Positions 17,206 through 26,419 of a stretch of 64,000 nt of DNA are shown here, in pieces. Location: positions 339,643-403,642 of the forward strand of contig JABSPK010000004.1 of assembly GCA_013214065.1 (NCBI GenBank), given 5' to 3'. The DNA comes from Flavobacteriaceae bacterium. Its GTDB lineage: Bacteria; Bacteroidota; Bacteroidia; Flavobacteriales; Flavobacteriaceae. Position 1 is the stretch's first letter. Every line of letters starts with the position of its first letter. A program made the position numbers and the translations under genes. The notes beneath the pieces are model-generated. The model did not search any database. It was not told the DNA's origin and was given only the letters and a program-made list of their open reading frames with translations.

Positions 17206-18552
17206 TTGAACAAGAAATCCGCCCTTTTGCTGCTTTTTCTATCGACCCTTTCCTTTAGTGGTATCGGCCAGCGGTTTCATATTTCCAATCAAAAAAAATT
17301 CGAAAAGATCAATTTTGAATTGATCAACAACCTCATGGTCGTACCTGTCGAATTGAATGGTGCGAAGCTCTCTTTTATCCTTGATACCGGGGTAAGTAAT
17401 CCGATCTTGTTCAACCTTACCGATCAAGATTCGGTGCAAATCAATGATGTCACGGAGATCACCCTACGGGGTCTTGGCGAGGGTGAACCCATGAAAGCCT
17501 TGAAATCGCGACACAACAACTTCGCTATCGGAAATGCGAAAAGTTTCGACCAATCGATGTATGTGGTCCTTGATAAGGATTTGAACTTTTCCACTTCCTT
17601 GGGAGTGCCCGTCCATGGGATCATCGGCTATGATCTGTTCAAGAGTTTTGTGGTCGAGGTCAACTACACGGCAGGACACCTCAAGTTGTACCGACCTGAG
17701 AACTACACCTACAAGCCATCAAAAAAGAAACAGACCCTACCGCTGACCGTCATTGATAAAAAAGCCTATGTCGATGGGATGATCATTAAAGCCGATGATG
17801 CCGAAGTACCTGTAAAATTACTCGTGGATACAGGGAGTAGCGATGCCTTATGGTTGTTCCACAATCCGGAGAAGGGGTTGGATATCCCGGAAGCGAACTA
17901 TGAGGATTTCCTAGGCAAGGGTTTGAGCGGTAATATTTTCGGAAAGCGGACCAAGTTAAAGGGCATGAAGATCGGCGATTTCCATTTACTCGGGGCCAAG
18001 GCCGCTTTTCCCCATCGGGAATCCTTCGATGCCATCAAAGACCTTGGAGACCGCAATGGTAGTGTAGGAGGGGAGGTCTTAAAACGTTTTAGCATTGTTT
18101 TCGACTACCCGAATAATAAGATTACCTTATCGAAGAACGCCAGGTTCAACGATCCATTTCGGTACAATTTGGCCGGGATCGAGTTACAGCATAACGGGGT
18201 TCGTTACATATCGCAACGGATCGCCGATGTGAATGGTTTCGTGACCAAAGACGAAAAAAGCTTTGGCAATGTGCAGATTTTGATGCAGAACCGCACCCGA
18301 TTGAGTTTGGTGCCCGAAATCATCGTATCAGGAATCCGGGCAGGTAGTCCGGCAGAAGAAGCGGGCTTGCAGGAGGGTGATATTATTTTGGCGGTCAACG
18401 GTAAGGAAGTACACAATTACAAATTGCAGGAAATACTCGAGCTGCTCAACCATCGCAAGGGCAAACGTGTTCGGGTCTTGATCGAGCGCTACAACAAAGA
18501 CCTGCTCTTTACCTTCGTCCTAAAGGATCTATTCGAAACAAAAAAGCCCTGA
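17206..18552 (+). CDS. Secreted retropepsin-like aspartyl protease with PDZ domain
   Basis: 448 residues from a TTG start that gives a clear signal peptide (MNKKSALLLLFLSTLSF... ending near GIGQ); the next ATG would remove it. Two aspartyl-protease motifs are present, FILDTGVSNPI (about residues 57-67) and LLVDTGSSDALW (about 205-216), so the protein contains two retropepsin-like halves in one chain. A PDZ domain occupies about residues 360-440 (AGSPAEEAGLQEGDIILAVNG). The family is common in Bacteroidota; substrates are unknown. The gene is flanked by a bidirectional terminator and appears to be transcribed alone. Confidence 0.85.
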   Translation: MNKKSALLLLFLSTLSFSGIGQRFHISNQKKFEKINFELINNLMVVPVELNGAKLSFILDTGVSNPILFNLTDQDSVQINDVTEITLRGLGEGEPMKALKSRHNNFAIGNAKSFDQSMYVVLDKDLNFSTSLGVPVHGIIGYDLFKSFVVEVNYTAGHLKLYRPENYTYKPSKKKQTLPLTVIDKKAYVDGMIIKADDAEVPVKLLVDTGSSDALWLFHNPEKGLDIPEANYEDFLGKGLSGNIFGKRTKLKGMKIGDFHLLGAKAAFPHRESFDAIKDLGDRNGSVGGEVLKRFSIVFDYPNNKITLSKNARFNDPFRYNLAGIELQHNGVRYISQRIADVNGFVTKDEKSFGNVQILMQNRTRLSLVPEIIVSGIRAGSPAEEAGLQEGDIILAVNGKEVHNYKLQEILELLNHRKGKRVRVLIERYNKDLLFTFVLKDLFETKKP

Positions 18553-18572
18553 TGTTTCCATCAAGGCTTTAG
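18541..18572. terminator. Bidirectional terminator overlapping a stop codon
   Basis: AAAGCCCTGATG pairs with CATCAAGGCTTT around a TTTC loop with one mismatch. The stop codon of the aspartyl-protease gene lies inside the left arm. On the minus strand the stem is followed by TTTTTTG, 20 bases after the stop of the DUF1573 gene. Confidence 0.8.
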
Positions 18573-18591
18573 CTTTATAATTTTTCTTCGG

Positions 18592-18978
18592 TTACTTCGC
18601 TCCTTCCGCTTTCACCGTACCTTTTATTTTCAAGATTTTCGTAGGCGTATCGGCATTCGAACTTACCGTAATCGCTTTCCGGATAGGTCCGACACGCTTC
18701 GTGTCATACTTGACTTGGATCTCTCCGGTAGCTCCTGGTAGAATAGGGGCATCCGGTTTTTTCGGGATCGTACATCCACAGCTTGATCGTACATCGCTGA
18801 TCACCAAAGGTGCATCACCGGTGTTGGTAAATTCAAAAACGCGAACCCCATCACTTCCCTTGTCGATTTCACCATAGTCGATGGTCTCACTCTTAAACTC
18901 GATTTTAGCGGTTTTGTCCTGCGCTTTCACGCTGAAGGCCAAAAGCCCTACGAATAATACAAGTACTGTTCTTTTCAT
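18592..18978 (-). CDS. DUF1573 periplasmic protein
   Basis: 128 residues with a signal peptide (1-19, FSVKAQ). One DUF1573 domain follows: DYGEIDKGSDGVRVFEFTN, then the conserved SSCGCT and a KYDTKRVGP segment. The fold is Ig/ASPM-like; the CGC cysteines are conserved in the family. These small exported proteins are abundant in Bacteroidota with no settled function. It has the best-formed promoter in the window (TTTG-19-TACTTTTG) and a terminator, so it is an independent transcription unit. Confidence 0.88.
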   Translation of the reverse strand: MKRTVLVLFVGLLAFSVKAQDKTAKIEFKSETIDYGEIDKGSDGVRVFEFTNTGDAPLVISDVRSSCGCTIPKKPDAPILPGATGEIQVKYDTKRVGPIRKAITVSSNADTPTKILKIKGTVKAEGAK

Positions 18979-18999
18979 TTTTCTAGTTTTGGGTCATTT

Positions 19000-19030
19000 C
19001 AAAAGTAGCCCATTTCAACCTACCTCCAAA
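19000..19030 (-). promoter_or_regulatory. Promoter of DUF1573 gene (-33 TTTG, -7 TACTTTTG)
   Basis: On the minus strand TTTG (19030-19027) is followed after exactly 19 bases by TACTTTTG (19007-19000), a full match to the Bacteroidota primary-sigma consensus. The start codon is 21 bases downstream. Confidence 0.7.
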
Positions 19031-19175
19031 ATTCTTTTGTTATCTTATAACGTTACTTATTTTTGTTTCGTATTTCAAGGATTGGCCAATCGCCGACGGA
19101 TAGCGCAAATTTAACAAAGCGCCATTCCTTACGATTTCCCAGTCCATCCCTAATTAGACAAAAACTGTACCGAAA

Positions 19176-21806
19176 ATGGAGATTCCATCTAAATATGAAC
19201 CTAGAACGGTTGAAGGGCGATGGTATGATTACTGGATGAAACAAGGGTTTTTCAACTCGGTACCCGACGATCGGGAGCCCTATACGATCGTAATCCCACC
19301 ACCCAATGTGACCGGAATCCTCCATATGGGGCACATGCTCAACAATACCATTCAGGATGTTTTGATCCGCAAGGCCCGTTTGGAAGGGAAGAACGCCTGT
19401 TGGGTTCCCGGAATGGACCATGCTTCCATAGCTACCGAAGCCAAGGTCGTGGCCAAATTAAAAGCCGACGGAATCGATAAGAACGATCTGACCCGGGAGG
19501 AGTTTTTGAAACATGCTTGGGAATGGACCGACACCTATGGCGGGGTCATCTTGGAGCAATTAAAAAAACTGGGTTGTTCTTGCGATTGGAATCGGACGAA
19601 GTTCACCTTAGATGACGATATGTCGGCTTCGGTCATCAAAGTTTTCGTTGATCTTTATCGTAAAGGATTGATATATAGGGGTTTTCGTATGGTAAACTGG
19701 GATCCGGAGGCCAAAACCACCCTTTCGGATGAAGAAGTAATCTACGAAGAACGGCAAGGTTCCTTGTATTATTTGGCCTATCAGATCGAGGGGTCTGAAG
19801 AAACCGTTACGATTGCAACGACGCGCCCCGAGACCATTCTAGGCGATACGGCGATCTGTATCAACCCCAATGACGAACGGTACCAGCATCTCAAAGGGAA
19901 AAAAGCCATCGTACCGATATGCAATCGCGTCATTCCTATTATCATAGATGAATATGTGACCATGGAGTTCGGTACCGGTTGTCTTAAAGTGACTCCGGCC
20001 CACGATGAGAACGACAAGGTCTTGGGTGAAAGGCACGGGTTGGAAATCATCGATATCTTCAATGAAGACGCCACGCTAAACGATTATGGCTTGCACTACA
20101 AAGGTCGTGACCGGTTTGATGTGCGCAAAGCGATTTCCAAGGAATTGGATGCCGCCGGGGTTTTGGTGAAGACCGAACAGCACATGAACAAGGTGGGTAC
20201 TTCAGAGCGCACCAAAGCGGTAATCGAACCCCGATTGTCGGATCAATGGTTCTTGAATATGGAAGATTTGGCCAAACCGGCACTAAAAGCGGTCTTGGAA
20301 AGCGGAGAGGTCAAGTTGTTTCCCAAAAAATTTGAAAATATTTACCGGCATTGGATGGAAAACATCCGCGATTGGAACATCTCTAGGCAGCTTTGGTGGG
20401 GGCAACAGATACCCGCCTATTACTACGGTAGCGGGACCGAGGATTTCGTCGTAGCCGAATCTCCTGAAGAGGCGTTGCAATTGGCGAGAACGGCAAGTGG
20501 TAATCCTGATTTGGATGAAGCGACCCTTCGACAAGATCCCGATGTACTCGATACCTGGTTTTCATCCTGGTTGTGGCCCATCAGTGTTTTCGGGGGCATT
20601 TTGGAGCCCGATAATGACGAAGTATCGTACTATTACCCGACCAATGATTTGGTCACCGGTCCTGATATCCTGTTTTTCTGGGTGGCACGTATGATCGTTG
20701 CCGGCTATGAATTTAGGGATGAACGTCCTTATGAAAACGTGTATCTAACAGGTCTGGTTCGCGACAAGCAACGTAGGAAAATGTCAAAACAGCTCGGAAA
20801 TTCACCCGATGCCTTGGCGCTTATCGACGAGTTCGGTGCAGATGGGGTACGGGTTGGACTGTTGTTGAGTTCAGCGGCGGGGAACGATTTGCTTTTTGAT
20901 GAGGCCTTGTGCCAACAGGGCAAGAATTTCGCCAATAAAATCTGGAATGCTTTTCGCTTGGTCAAGGGCTGGGAAACCGCGGTGATCGACCAACCTGAAG
21001 CCGCCCGCATCGGCATCGACTGGTATACGGCACGCTTCGATCAAGTGTTGGCCGAAATCGAAGATCATTTCAGTAAATACCGTATTTCGGATGCACTGAT
21101 GGCTTTGTATAAATTGGTTTGGGATGATTTCTGTTCTTGGCTTTTGGAAATCGTCAAACCGGGCTACCAGCAACCCATAGATCGCACTACTTATGATGCG
21201 GTTATCGATTTGTTCGAGCATAACATCCGCTTGTTGCATCCTTTCATGCCTTTTTTGACGGAAGAGGTATGGCAGCATATCGCCGAAAGAAATCCTGAAG
21301 AATCACTCTGTGTCGCCGAATGGCCCAAACAAAACGGTTTTGATGCTCAAATCATCGCTGATTTCGAATTCGCTTCTGAAGTTATCTCAGGAGTCCGCAC
21401 CATACGAAAAGAGAAGAATATCCCCCAAAAAGAAGCATTGCAGCTTTCTGAACTCAACAAAGAAGGGGTTTCTTCGGTCATGGATGCGATCATCCTTAAG
21501 CTGGGTAATGTTTCCGAGATAGAAACGGTTACCGATTCCGTTGAAGGTGCACTGAGCTTCAGGGTAAAGAGCAATGAATACTTCATACCGATCGGTGGTG
21601 CCATTGACGTTGAGGCCGAAATCAAGAAAATCAACGAAGAGCTTCAATATACCCGTGGATTTCTGCAGTCGGTACAAAAGAAATTGGGTAACGAACGCTT
21701 CGTGAACAACGCTCCGGCCCAGGTTGTCGATTTGGAACGTAAGAAAGCTGCCGATGCGGAAGCCAAAATCGATACCTTGGAGAAGAGCTTGGCGAGTTTA
21801 GGCTAA
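19176..21806 (+). CDS. valS: Valyl-tRNA synthetase
   Basis: 876-residue class Ia synthetase that charges tRNA-Val and edits misactivated threonine. The HIGH-type motif is HMGH at residues 50-53 in [12 protein letters not shown], the KMSKS-type motif is [13 protein letters not shown] near 530, and the editing domain carries [20 protein letters not shown] is typical of ValRS. A C-terminal coiled coil, characteristic of ValRS, lies in the last 65 residues. Length is standard. Assignment is secure. Confidence 0.97.
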   Translation: MEIPSKYEPRTVEGRWYDYWMKQGFFNSVPDDREPYTIVIPPPNVTGILHMGHMLNNTIQDVLIRKARLEGKNACWVPGMDHASIATEAKVVAKLKADGIDKNDLTREEFLKHAWEWTDTYGGVILEQLKKLGCSCDWNRTKFTLDDDMSASVIKVFVDLYRKGLIYRGFRMVNWDPEAKTTLSDEEVIYEERQGSLYYLAYQIEGSEETVTIATTRPETILGDTAICINPNDERYQHLKGKKAIVPICNRVIPIIIDEYVTMEFGTGCLKVTPAHDENDKVLGERHGLEIIDIFNEDATLNDYGLHYKGRDRFDVRKAISKELDAAGVLVKTEQHMNKVGTSERTKAVIEPRLSDQWFLNMEDLAKPALKAVLESGEVKLFPKKFENIYRHWMENIRDWNISRQLWWGQQIPAYYYGSGTEDFVVAESPEEALQLARTASGNPDLDEATLRQDPDVLDTWFSSWLWPISVFGGILEPDNDEVSYYYPTNDLVTGPDILFFWVARMIVAGYEFRDERPYENVYLTGLVRDKQRRKMSKQLGNSPDALALIDEFGADGVRVGLLLSSAAGNDLLFDEALCQQGKNFANKIWNAFRLVKGWETAVIDQPEAARIGIDWYTARFDQVLAEIEDHFSKYRISDALMALYKLVWDDFCSWLLEIVKPGYQQPIDRTTYDAVIDLFEHNIRLLHPFMPFLTEEVWQHIAERNPEESLCVAEWPKQNGFDAQIIADFEFASEVISGVRTIRKEKNIPQKEALQLSELNKEGVSSVMDAIILKLGNVSEIETVTDSVEGALSFRVKSNEYFIPIGGAIDVEAEIKKINEELQYTRGFLQSVQKKLGNERFVNNAPAQVVDLERKKAADAEAKIDTLEKSLASLG

Positions 21807-21897
21807 AAGGGATTGGGGAAAGGGCCTCGGATAGTGGTTCCTGACTCACGCTTTGGTGCTAATCCGCATGCAGATACAACACTAAAAACGCTAGCAA

Positions 21898-22749
21898 TTG
21901 AAAGGCACGGCTTATTTGGTACAAAGCGCCCTGATTTCCATTTGGTGGGTCGCTTTGGCATTGAGTGATACGTTTTTTGAGGCTTTCCAATTCCCGGGTA
22001 TCCCCAAGGTGGCGTTTTATTCCTTTTTATTGCCGGATGTGGTTTTGGTGGCGGTCTTATCGGTTATTCGGGCCTATGTGCCCAAGAGGGGCCTTGAATT
22101 TCTTATTCTAGGTGCATTCGCCTATGCCTGTCTGTACTGTATCAATGCTTCCCTGCTGACTTCAGGAGGGTACCTATCGACAACTTTGATGCTGCTTGGG
22201 TTGCTGTACAATGTGTTTTTGGTTTTTCAATTTAAGGTGTTCAAAACTTCAAATACCGTCGGTTTTCTTGGAAACGCACTTAAGACCTTGTTGCAGATCG
22301 TCAGCGTCTGGAGCATTACCCTAGTTTTGTTCCCATACATTATCATGGATGCGTTCCACATCGAGGTGACCTCTTCCGACGCACAACGACTTGTAGCCTT
22401 GTTCGGTTTTGTACTTTCGAGTCTACTGGGCCTTTCAAGTGCTTATGTCTTGGTCGCTTTTGGAAATGGGACCCCCTTACCGGCAGACCAGACCAATGAT
22501 CTGGTGGTAAGCGGACCTTATCGATGGATTCGCAATCCCATGGCCTTGGCCGGTATGGGACAAGGACTCTCCATTGCCCTATATGTCGGGTCACTACACC
22601 TTGCTATTTATACGATTCTTGGTGGACTGATATGGCATTTCGCCGTGCGTCCTATTGAGGAACGGAATATGGTTTCGAGATTCGGCGAAGCATACCGTGC
22701 GTATCGTGATCAAGTCGGGTTATGGCTTCCAAAAAGGGGACATCAGTGA
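21898..22749 (+). CDS. Isoprenylcysteine/phospholipid methyltransferase-like membrane protein
   Basis: 283 residues with about seven hydrophobic segments. The C-terminal 90 residues match the ICMT/PEMT-like family: VSGPYRWIRNPMALAGMGQG and RPIEERNMVSRFGEAYRAYR, which bind S-adenosylmethionine in characterised members. The N-terminal membrane region is not recognised. The start is a TTG at 21898; no ATG occurs until about residue 99, and a later start would lose several spans. Substrate unknown; bacterial relatives methylate lipids or act on unknown small molecules. It follows valS by 91 bases. Confidence 0.75.
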   Translation: MKGTAYLVQSALISIWWVALALSDTFFEAFQFPGIPKVAFYSFLLPDVVLVAVLSVIRAYVPKRGLEFLILGAFAYACLYCINASLLTSGGYLSTTLMLLGLLYNVFLVFQFKVFKTSNTVGFLGNALKTLLQIVSVWSITLVLFPYIIMDAFHIEVTSSDAQRLVALFGFVLSSLLGLSSAYVLVAFGNGTPLPADQTNDLVVSGPYRWIRNPMALAGMGQGLSIALYVGSLHLAIYTILGGLIWHFAVRPIEERNMVSRFGEAYRAYRDQVGLWLPKRGHQ

Positions 22750-22846
22750 AAGACACCCATGATTGGGTTCCTTAGGGATTTCTTTTTTCGCCGGCTATGT
22801 TCCTTTAAATAATTGGTATTTTTAAGGGATGACTACTTTCCTACCT

Positions 22847-23053
22847 ATGAAAATCACTACTTTTTTCTGTAGTCTGTGCTTCACGCTAATTACCCAGGCT
22901 CAGCGCGATTACAGTAAGGTATGGATCACTTGCGAATGCCTGGCCGACAATGTCTATGGATTGTTAGGCAGTGGGGGCAATATCGGGCTGGCCATTGGTC
23001 AGACCGAAGCCTTTGTAAACAAAGCCGATCGCATCGTTGAATTCATTTATTAA
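22847..23053 (+). pseudogene. Remnant of a metallo-beta-lactamase-fold hydrolase
   Basis: 68 codons. A signal peptide (MKITTFFCSLCFTLITQAQ) is followed by the characteristic start of secreted MBL-fold hydrolases, NVYGLLGSGGNIGLAIGQT, where relatives continue with a GVFMIDDQ-like strand and the HxHxDH metal site. Here the frame ends about 18 residues later with no metal motif. The last residues (DRIVEFIY) could be the original C-terminus, which would mean an internal deletion. It sits directly before the dienelactone-hydrolase-like gene. It could be a small expressed secreted peptide, but decay is the simpler reading. Confidence 0.6.
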
Positions 23054-23076
23054 TCCTCAGACTAAAACCGAATAGC

Positions 23077-23961
23077 ATGAAAGAACTACGCAAAGAAGAC
23101 ATTGGGCAAGAAGTATTCGACCTTTATGATGACTACGCCCATAACAAATTGGACCGCCGGGAATTTTTGGAAAAACTATCGGTCTATGCCGTTGGGGGCA
23201 TTACCATCAGCGGATTGATGGGTTTTATGTTACCCAATTACGTCGATACCCTGTTGGTCGATCCCAATGATCCCAACCTCGATTCGCAGGTGGTTACTTA
23301 TGATTCCCCCAAGGGAGGTGGTACCATTAACGGGCTGTTATCGAAACCTAAAACGCATGATGGCAAGCTTGGTGGTATCGTGGTCGTACATGAGAATAGG
23401 GGGTTGAACCCTTATATCGAAGATACCGCGAGACGGGCGGCCCTGGCGGGTTTTATTACCTTGGCACCTGACGCACTTAGCCCTTTGGGCGGGTATCCGG
23501 GAAATGATGACGAGGGTCGGGCCATGCAACGCAAGCGCGACCGAAACGAAATGCTCGAGGACTTTATAGCGGCCTACGATTATTTGAAAAACCATGCGGA
23601 TTGTTCGGGAAAAATCGGGGTAGTCGGATTCTGCTTCGGGGGATGGATTTCGAATATGATGGCAGTTCGTGTGTCCGACCTTGCAGCCGCTGTTCCCTTT
23701 TATGGAAGTCAGCCCAAATCGGACATCGAAAACATCAATGCGCCCTTGATGTTGCAGTTCGCCGGGCTGGATCAGCGGGTCAATGCAGGATGGCAAGCTT
23801 ACGAAACTGCCTTGAAGGCCCATGGTAAGACCTATGAGGCCTACACCTATCCTGATGTAAACCACGGTTTCCACAATACCTCCACACCGCGCTACGACGA
23901 AGCTGCGGCCGAATTGGCATGGAAACGTACCATGGATTTTTTCAATAAACACTTACGCTAA
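23077..23961 (+). CDS. Dienelactone hydrolase-family protein with Tat-like leader
   Basis: 294 residues of alpha/beta hydrolase fold. The nucleophile is Cys in VGFCFGGW, with Asp in FAGLDQRVN and His in VNHGFHN, the DLH Cys-Asp-His triad; the conserved Glu is in VVVHENRGLN. Residues about 26-55 read LDRREFLEKL followed by a hydrophobic stretch, resembling a twin-arginine export signal placed after a 25-residue extension. The natural substrate is unknown; family members cleave lactones or esters. The stop overlaps the next ATG (TAATG), so it is coupled to the GH109 gene. Confidence 0.85.
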   Translation: MKELRKEDIGQEVFDLYDDYAHNKLDRREFLEKLSVYAVGGITISGLMGFMLPNYVDTLLVDPNDPNLDSQVVTYDSPKGGGTINGLLSKPKTHDGKLGGIVVVHENRGLNPYIEDTARRAALAGFITLAPDALSPLGGYPGNDDEGRAMQRKRDRNEMLEDFIAAYDYLKNHADCSGKIGVVGFCFGGWISNMMAVRVSDLAAAVPFYGSQPKSDIENINAPLMLQFAGLDQRVNAGWQAYETALKAHGKTYEAYTYPDVNHGFHNTSTPRYDEAAAELAWKRTMDFFNKHLR

Positions 23962-25358
23962 TGAAGTCGATCGATCGAAGGGCATTTTTAAAGAAATCAT
24001 CCATTGCCGGCGCCGCGTTGGGTACGGCCGGCCTGTTCCCTGAATTTGTTTACGGTCAAGCGGAACGACCCGCTAAGGCTCAGTATATGGGTGGTTTTGC
24101 CGCCCCTAAATTGGATACGGTCAGGGCCGCTTTCATTGGCGTCGGCGCGCGCGGAGGCTATCATTTGAAGTTTTTGGCAGCGCTGCCCGGTACCGAGGTT
24201 GTCGCTATTTGTGATGTATACGAGGATTTGGTCAAGGAAAAGGAGGGCTGGGTCCGGGAAGTCTCCGGTAGTGATCGGCATACCGATATCAAATTGTATT
24301 CGGGTGATGAAAACCAATGGCGTACCATGCTCAAGGAAGTGCGGCCTGATGTGGTGTTCATTGCCACGAATTGGACGAACCATGCCCCAATGGCCATAGC
24401 CAGCATGGAAGCTGGGGCCCATGCCTTCGTTGAGGTACCCATGGCCGTGACCTTATCGGAACTATGGGATATCGTCGATGCCAGCGAACGCACCCAAAGA
24501 CATTGTATGATGTTGGAGAACGTTAATTACAGCCGCGATGAACTTCTTTTTTTGAATTTATGCAGAAAAGGACTGATCGGCGAACTTTTGCATGGTGAGG
24601 CCGCCTACATCCATGAATTGCGTTGGCAAATGGAAGAACAGCACCGGGGAACGGGTTCATGGCGTACCCATCATTACGCCAAAAGGAACGGCAATTTGTA
24701 TCCTACCCATGGTTTGGGCCCCGTAGCCCAATACATGAACTTGGGCCGTGGTGAGGATACATTCGGTAGCTTGGTCTCCTTTTCGACCCCGGCTGTGGGC
24801 AGACAAGCCTATGCCCGTAAGAACTATCCGGAAAACCATCAATGGAATGCCTTGGAATTCAAAGGGGGGGACTTGAATACCACGATCATTAAAACCCAAC
24901 AAGGACGAACGATCATGGTGCAATGGGATGAAACCAGCCCGCGACCCTATTCCCGACTCAACCTCATTCAAGGGACCAAAGGTACCCTCGCCGGATTCCC
25001 GACCCGGGTCGCATTTGAAGGCGGGTTTGAAGGATTGACCAAAGACCATCATTCTTGGGTACAAGGAGAGCAATTGCAGGCCCTGTACGAGAAATACGAC
25101 CATCCACTTTATACACGACTGAACCAAGCGGCCAAAGGTAGCGGGCACGGTGGTATGGATGGTATCATGGTGTATCGCATCGTCGAATGCCTGCAAAAAG
25201 GATTGCCTTTGGATCAAAATGTTTACGAAGGATGCTTTTGGAGTGCGGTAGCCCCTTTGAGTGAGCGATCGGTGGCCAGCGGTGGATACCCGCAGCCATT
25301 CCCGGATTTTACCCGTGGCAATTGGATGACCACGGCCCCTTTGGGAATTGTAAGTTAA
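23961..25358 (+). CDS. Gfo/Idh/MocA oxidoreductase-fold glycosidase, GH109 type
   Basis: 465 residues. A twin-arginine signal (IDRRAFLKKSSIAGAALG) is followed by a Rossmann motif FIGVGARGGYH at 58-68. The sequence blocks YPTHGLGPVAQYMN, GGMDGIMVYR, PLDQNVYEG, SERSV and PDFTRGNW are those of glycoside hydrolase family 109, NAD-dependent alpha-N-acetylgalactosaminidases exported by the Tat system with bound cofactor. It would release terminal GalNAc from glycans in the periplasm or at the surface. It is coupled to the upstream hydrolase and followed after seven bases by a sugar-kinase-like gene. Substrate is inferred from the family; GH109 contains several uncharacterised clades. Confidence 0.85.
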   Translation: MKSIDRRAFLKKSSIAGAALGTAGLFPEFVYGQAERPAKAQYMGGFAAPKLDTVRAAFIGVGARGGYHLKFLAALPGTEVVAICDVYEDLVKEKEGWVREVSGSDRHTDIKLYSGDENQWRTMLKEVRPDVVFIATNWTNHAPMAIASMEAGAHAFVEVPMAVTLSELWDIVDASERTQRHCMMLENVNYSRDELLFLNLCRKGLIGELLHGEAAYIHELRWQMEEQHRGTGSWRTHHYAKRNGNLYPTHGLGPVAQYMNLGRGEDTFGSLVSFSTPAVGRQAYARKNYPENHQWNALEFKGGDLNTTIIKTQQGRTIMVQWDETSPRPYSRLNLIQGTKGTLAGFPTRVAFEGGFEGLTKDHHSWVQGEQLQALYEKYDHPLYTRLNQAAKGSGHGGMDGIMVYRIVECLQKGLPLDQNVYEGCFWSAVAPLSERSVASGGYPQPFPDFTRGNWMTTAPLGIVS

Positions 25359-25365
25359 CACGACC

Positions 25366-26415
25366 ATGTTGCATTGCAAAGCCCCTGCTAGAATCTGTTT
25401 TTTCGGCGATCACCAAGACTATTTGGCATTGCCGGTCATCGCCGGTGCCATAGATCGGTATTTCCATATCAAAGGAAGGGGGAACACCCTTGGGGTTTTT
25501 CGAATCGAATTCAAAGATCTGGGTCAGCGACGAACTATCGATCCGAATTCGGACGAAAGCGTCGAATCCGGCGATTTTTTGAGGGCCGCACTCGTCATTC
25601 TCGCAGAAAAGGGATGTGTGTTCAATACGGGATATGATCTGGTATTTCACAGCACCATTCCGATCAATGCCGGCCTTTCGAGTTCTTCGGCCATGATCGT
25701 GGCTTGGATCCGTTTTTTAGTAGCCATACAAGAAGAAGCCCTTGTGCTTTCGGATGCCGAAATCGGCCGTTTGGCTTATGCTACCGAAGTAGGGTTTTTC
25801 GAAGGCCCTGGTGGATTGATGGATCAATTTTCCATTGCGCAAAAAGGGTTGCTGTTCATTGATACTGAAAGTGGTGATACAAAGCGTTTGACCGCTGATT
25901 TAGGGGGTTTGATCGTAGCGGAATCCGGAATGGCCAAAAAGACCTTGAAAGTGTTGCAAAAAGCGAGGGAATATGCTGAAAAGGCAGTGGCACAGGTGAA
26001 GTCTAAGCATCCTGATTTTCAGTTGAAACATTCAGAGGAAAGCGATTATGATCGCTACCTGCCCTATGTGTCCAAGGAATACCATGATTACTGGTACGCT
26101 GCCATTCATAATTTGAACATCACCCGGAAAGCCGGGGAACAATTGCAGGGACCAACGCCCGATATCATTTTATTGGGTCGGTTGATGAACGCCCATCAGA
26201 CCATTTTGGAGCAACGGATCAAGAATACACCCATGGCCATGTCTAGCATGATGCGCGCGGCGATTGACGCTGGTGCAGTAGGCTCTAAAATCATCGGATC
26301 GGGTGGCGGGGGATGCATGCTCGCCCTAACGTCACCCTCGCTCAAAACTGGCGTAATCGATGCTTTTTTAGCGCATGGAGCCGTAAGCGCTTATGAAGTT
26401 AACTTATGCTATTAA
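25366..26415 (+). CDS. GHMP-family sugar kinase (galactokinase-like)
   Basis: 349 residues. The N-terminal substrate loop is PARICFFGDHQDYLALPV (7-24), similar to the galactokinase GEHxDY signature. The ATP-binding GHMP motif is INAGLSSSSAM (100-110), and the C-terminal GSGGGGC motif is present. MDQFS resembles the catalytic-region motif of galactokinases. It probably phosphorylates a hexose or N-acetylhexosamine at C1. The neighbours (GH109 before, nucleotidyltransferase after) suggest a salvage route from released sugar to sugar-1-phosphate to nucleotide sugar, but this is inference. The next gene starts four bases after its stop. Confidence 0.82.
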   Translation: MLHCKAPARICFFGDHQDYLALPVIAGAIDRYFHIKGRGNTLGVFRIEFKDLGQRRTIDPNSDESVESGDFLRAALVILAEKGCVFNTGYDLVFHSTIPINAGLSSSSAMIVAWIRFLVAIQEEALVLSDAEIGRLAYATEVGFFEGPGGLMDQFSIAQKGLLFIDTESGDTKRLTADLGGLIVAESGMAKKTLKVLQKAREYAEKAVAQVKSKHPDFQLKHSEESDYDRYLPYVSKEYHDYWYAAIHNLNITRKAGEQLQGPTPDIILLGRLMNAHQTILEQRIKNTPMAMSSMMRAAIDAGAVGSKIIGSGGGGCMLALTSPSLKTGVIDAFLAHGAVSAYEVNLCY

Positions 26416-26419
26416 TGCT

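Noticed and set aside
23338-23952. 204-codon minus-strand open frame
   Set aside because: Antisense to the dienelactone-hydrolase-like gene, whose catalytic motifs are clear.
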